A model generated the notes under the pieces. That model had not been told where the DNA came from. It ran no database searches and worked only from the letters and a program-made list of their open reading frames with translations. From the NCBI GenBank assembly GCA_023254755.1, contig JALRKU010000379.1:1-6662 (forward strand): DNA of 6,662 bases, written 5' to 3'. Below are positions 5,783-6,662 of this stretch, one piece after another. The translations under genes were made by a program, and so were the position numbers. How positions within the stretch are numbered: position 1 is the first letter of the stretch; each line of letters begins with the position of its first letter. The stretch is from Aeromicrobium sp. GTDB lineage: Bacteria > Actinomycetota > Actinomycetes > Propionibacteriales > Nocardioidaceae.

Positions 5783-6662
5783 TCAGGTGCCCAGGGTGAG
5801 GTTCTCGCCCGTCGCGGGGTCGAAGAGGTGCACCTGGTCGGTGTCGACGAACAGCGTGGCCTCGTCGCCGTCGCCGCCCTTGCTCTGGGCGTCGAGCGAC
5901 ACGACCAGCTGGGTGCGCAGGGAGTCGCTGTCGGCCTCGCGGGCCAGCTCCTTGAGCTGGTCCTTCACCTGCGCCTCGGCGTCGTACGGGATGTAGGCGT
6001 ACTGCTGGTCGCCCAGCCACTCGCGCACGTCGATGGTCGCGGTGAACGTGCGGTCCTTGCCGATCGTGGCGTCGTCGAGCACCGAGGCGTCCTCGAAGTG
6101 CTCGGGGCGGAGGCCCGCCATGAGCAGACCCTTGCCCTGCGCCCGCTCGGCCTTGTCCGCGGGGAGCGGGAAGGTGCCGAACGGCAGCGTGACCTTGCCG
6201 TCCTCGACGGTGGCGGGCAGGAAGTTCATGGGCGGCGAGCCGATGAAGCCTGCGACGAACAGGTTGACCGGCTGCTCGTAGAGCTCGCGGGGCGACGCGA
6301 GCTGCTGCAGGACACCCCGCTTCATGACCGCGACGCGGTCGCCGAGCGTCATGGCCTCGGTCTGGTCGTGCGTGACGTAGACCGTCGTGATGCCGAGCTG
6401 CTTCTGCAGGCGCGCGATCTCGGTGCGCATCTGGCCGCGCAGCTTGGCGTCGAGGTTCGACAGCGGCTCGTCGAAGAGGACCGCCTGGGCGTCGCGGACG
6501 ATGGCTCGACCCATCGCGACGCGCTGACGCTGACCGCCCGACAGGTTCGCCGGTTTGCGCTGCAGGTGCTCGTCGAGGTCGAGGGTCGCCGACGCCTGCC
6601 GCACCTTCTCGTCGATCTCCTTCTCGGGCCGCTTGGCGAGGCGGAGCGGGAACGCGATGTTC
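5783..6662 (-). CDS. Sugar-type ABC transporter ATP-binding protein (MalK/UgpC/MsiK family), N-terminus beyond right edge
   Basis: Cytoplasmic ATPase subunit of a carbohydrate-uptake-1 type ABC importer. The 292 visible residues start after the Q-loop region (NIAFPLRLAKR). They contain the signature LSGGQRQRVAMGRA at about 40-53, Walker B with the catalytic Glu in VLFDEP, the SNLDAKLR D-loop, the VTHDQTEAMTLGDR H-loop switch, and then LYEQPVNLFVAGFIGSPPMNF. The C-terminal regulatory OB/TOBE domain follows, with the GLRPEHF motif and a late VHLFDPATGENL segment, as is usual for the family. About 80-90 N-terminal residues, including Walker A, should lie outside the window. The acidic, low-conservation stretch in the regulatory domain (KDQLKELAREADSDS, SKGGDGDEA) looks like a lineage-specific insertion. 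The transported sugar cannot be inferred, since such ATPases may serve several permeases. It converges on the ParB-like gene with a 4-bp gap. Confidence 0.95.
   Translation of the reverse strand, partial: NIAFPLRLAKRPEKEIDEKVRQASATLDLDEHLQRKPANLSGGQRQRVAMGRAIVRDAQAVLFDEPLSNLDAKLRGQMRTEIARLQKQLGITTVYVTHDQTEAMTLGDRVAVMKRGVLQQLASPRELYEQPVNLFVAGFIGSPPMNFLPATVEDGKVTLPFGTFPLPADKAERAQGKGLLMAGLRPEHFEDASVLDDATIGKDRTFTATIDVREWLGDQQYAYIPYDAEAQVKDQLKELAREADSDSLRTQLVVSLDAQSKGGDGDEATLFVDTDQVHLFDPATGENLTLGT

Noticed and set aside
5775..5786. Small hairpin CTGA-GCGA-TCAG between the convergent stops
   Set aside because: The stem is only 4 bp and arises from two facing TGA stop codons. There is no T-run, so it is not a credible terminator.

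Overview
This is a high-GC window with strong G/C preference at third codon positions. GTG starts are common (valS, the DUF4233 gene and the ParB-like gene). The gene content looks like a chromosomal segment from a high-GC actinobacterium. A member of the Nocardioidaceae (Nocardioides/Aeromicrobium type) is my best guess from protein style, but that is an inference. I see no rRNA, tRNA, CRISPR array, insertion sequence or phage gene.

Layout, left to right. Minus strand: the 5' part of valS (valyl-tRNA synthetase) runs off the left edge, preceded in transcription order by an intact 717-residue MMPL/RND-type membrane transporter. A 99-bp divergent spacer (2488-2586) follows and contains a perfect 6-4-6 inverted repeat. 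Plus strand: folC (dihydrofolate/folylpolyglutamate synthase) overlaps a four-helix DUF4233 membrane protein by 4 bp. Next come a small calcineurin-like metallophosphoesterase and, one base after its stop, a ParB/Srx-fold protein with a DGHHR motif. Minus strand again: the C-terminal three quarters of a MalK/UgpC-type sugar ABC transporter ATPase runs off the right edge and converges on the ParB-like gene with only 4 bp between the stop codons. No stretch above 100 bp lacks a gene.

How the genes relate. folC and DUF4233 are the familiar actinobacterial pair that often sits beside valS and ndk. Here valS points the other way, an MMPL transporter gene sits between it and folC, and a phosphoesterase plus a ParB-like gene occupies the place where ndk would be expected. 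The phosphoesterase and ParB-like gene look like a two-gene transcription unit with possible extra input from its own promoter. Start regions of valS, folC and the phosphoesterase each have a -10-like element 6-8 nt before the start codon and lack a well-spaced Shine-Dalgarno sequence, which suggests leaderless mRNAs. The ParB-like gene has a textbook AGGAGG instead.

Most genes are recognisable housekeeping or family-level proteins. Nothing here clearly amounts to a new system. The least explained parts are the phosphoesterase/ParB-like pair and the palindrome in front of the MMPL gene.
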